64,000 nt of DNA, taken from NCBI GenBank assembly GCA_001871905.1, contig MNUG01000032.1, positions 1-64,000 on the forward strand, given 5' to 3'. The DNA comes from Alphaproteobacteria bacterium CG1_02_46_17. GTDB lineage: Bacteria; Pseudomonadota; Alphaproteobacteria; Micavibrionales; Micavibrionaceae. The notes below the pieces were generated by a model, which was given only the letters and a program-made list of their open reading frames with translations, was not told where the DNA came from and did not search any database. Position numbers and translations under genes: made by a program. Below are positions 63,813-64,000 of the stretch, one piece after another. Position 1 is the first letter of the stretch. Every line of letters starts with the position of its first letter.

Positions 63813-64000
63813 ATGAAAATGACAAACAAACCACCCAAAAAGAAATCGGAAAAACCTGCAGCAAAACAAAGCGCAGATCAAAAGCCATCAGTTGAAAAAA
63901 AATCGACTGTTATCCCTTTCTCCCCTGTAGCTGCAGAGGCGTTTCGAGCTATGGGAAAGAATGCACCAGAATTAAAAAACTATTACACAGCAATGGAGAC
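63813..64000 (+). CDS. Start of a Lys/Ala-rich protein, possibly phasin-like (truncated by window end)
   Basis: ATG 63813 follows CGGAG and opens a frame that runs off the right edge, giving 62 residues. The first 30 are Lys/Pro/Ala-rich and disordered; then PFSPVAAEAFRAMGKNAPEL begins an amphipathic helix that would suit a phasin. The promoter upstream is flanked by repeated TGC-rich sites. The identity cannot be fixed from the fragment; other Lys/Ala-rich DNA-binding proteins are an alternative. Confidence 0.6.
   Translation, partial: MKMTNKPPKKKSEKPAAKQSADQKPSVEKKSTVIPFSPVAAEAFRAMGKNAPELKNYYTAME

Overview
The window is a stretch of alphaproteobacterial chromosome around the replication origin. 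Three things support this: two perfect parS palindromes beside parA-parB-rsmG-mnmG; a 480-base AT-rich gap with DnaA boxes directly upstream of hemE-hemH, the position of the Caulobacter origin; and lineage-typical neighbours (chvI/chvG, rapZ, secB with a Tim44-like gene, aroE with a pyruvate-phosphate dikinase regulator, hslV/hslU, coaE-dnaQ). Base composition is moderate by eye (mid-40s % GC). The order-level assignment is open; many small lineage-specific proteins and two TerD-type genes would fit a Micavibrio- or Rhodospirillales-like lineage, but that is inference.

Layout. 1-2.5 kb: end of an integrated mobile element, with a highly structured RNA resembling phage C4 antisense RNA, a lipoprotein, an AlpA-type regulator and phage-style hypotheticals. 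2.6-13.8 kb: SIMPL protein, cytochrome c oxidase subunits I and II, rsmE, ubiA, secB, a Tim44-like gene, a TerD protein and several unknowns. 13.8-24 kb: xseA, putA, a YeiH-type exporter, purD, murI, hpf, an altered ptsN and a second TerD-like gene. 23.7-28.3 kb: the partition and tRNA/rRNA modification block parB-parA-rsmG-mnmG with parS sites. 28.4-39.8 kb: response regulator, aroE/PPSR/ROK-kinase operon, short asparaginase-like gene, yggS, rho, an unknown two-gene insertion, hemJ, pyrF, lapA-like, ihfB and an unknown gene bordering the origin. 39.85-40.33 kb: probable oriC. 40.3-46.2 kb: hemE, hemH, a 26-residue membrane peptide gene, a CDF transporter, glucokinase, a NodB-type deacetylase and a degenerate DUF62 protein. 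46.2-54.2 kb: secreted fibre-like protein, hslV-hslU, smr, unknowns, ahcY and a coupled pair of small genes. 54.2-64 kb: rapZ, chvG, chvI, PRC-barrel protein, coaE, dnaQ, truA, fmt, a prepilin-like protein, a D-Ala-D-Ala carboxypeptidase with a SPOR domain, and the start of a Lys/Ala-rich gene behind a promoter flanked by repeated operator-like sites.

How the genes work together. The centre is an origin/segregation region: oriC, four candidate parS sites, ParA/ParB and IHF-beta, with heme synthesis split across it (hemE-hemH to the right, hemJ to the left). A second theme is apparent decay of the nitrogen-type PTS branch. PtsN has Asp where the phospho-accepting His should be, RapZ has Ile where the Walker A Lys should be, and the hprK, EIIA-Man and HPr genes usually found next to chvG/rapZ are absent here. 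No complete undescribed defence or biosynthetic system is visible. The best leads are the structured RNA at the left end, the PtsN/RapZ pair, the catalytically altered DUF62 protein, the unknown gene pair between rho and hemJ, and the tiny membrane peptide after hemH.
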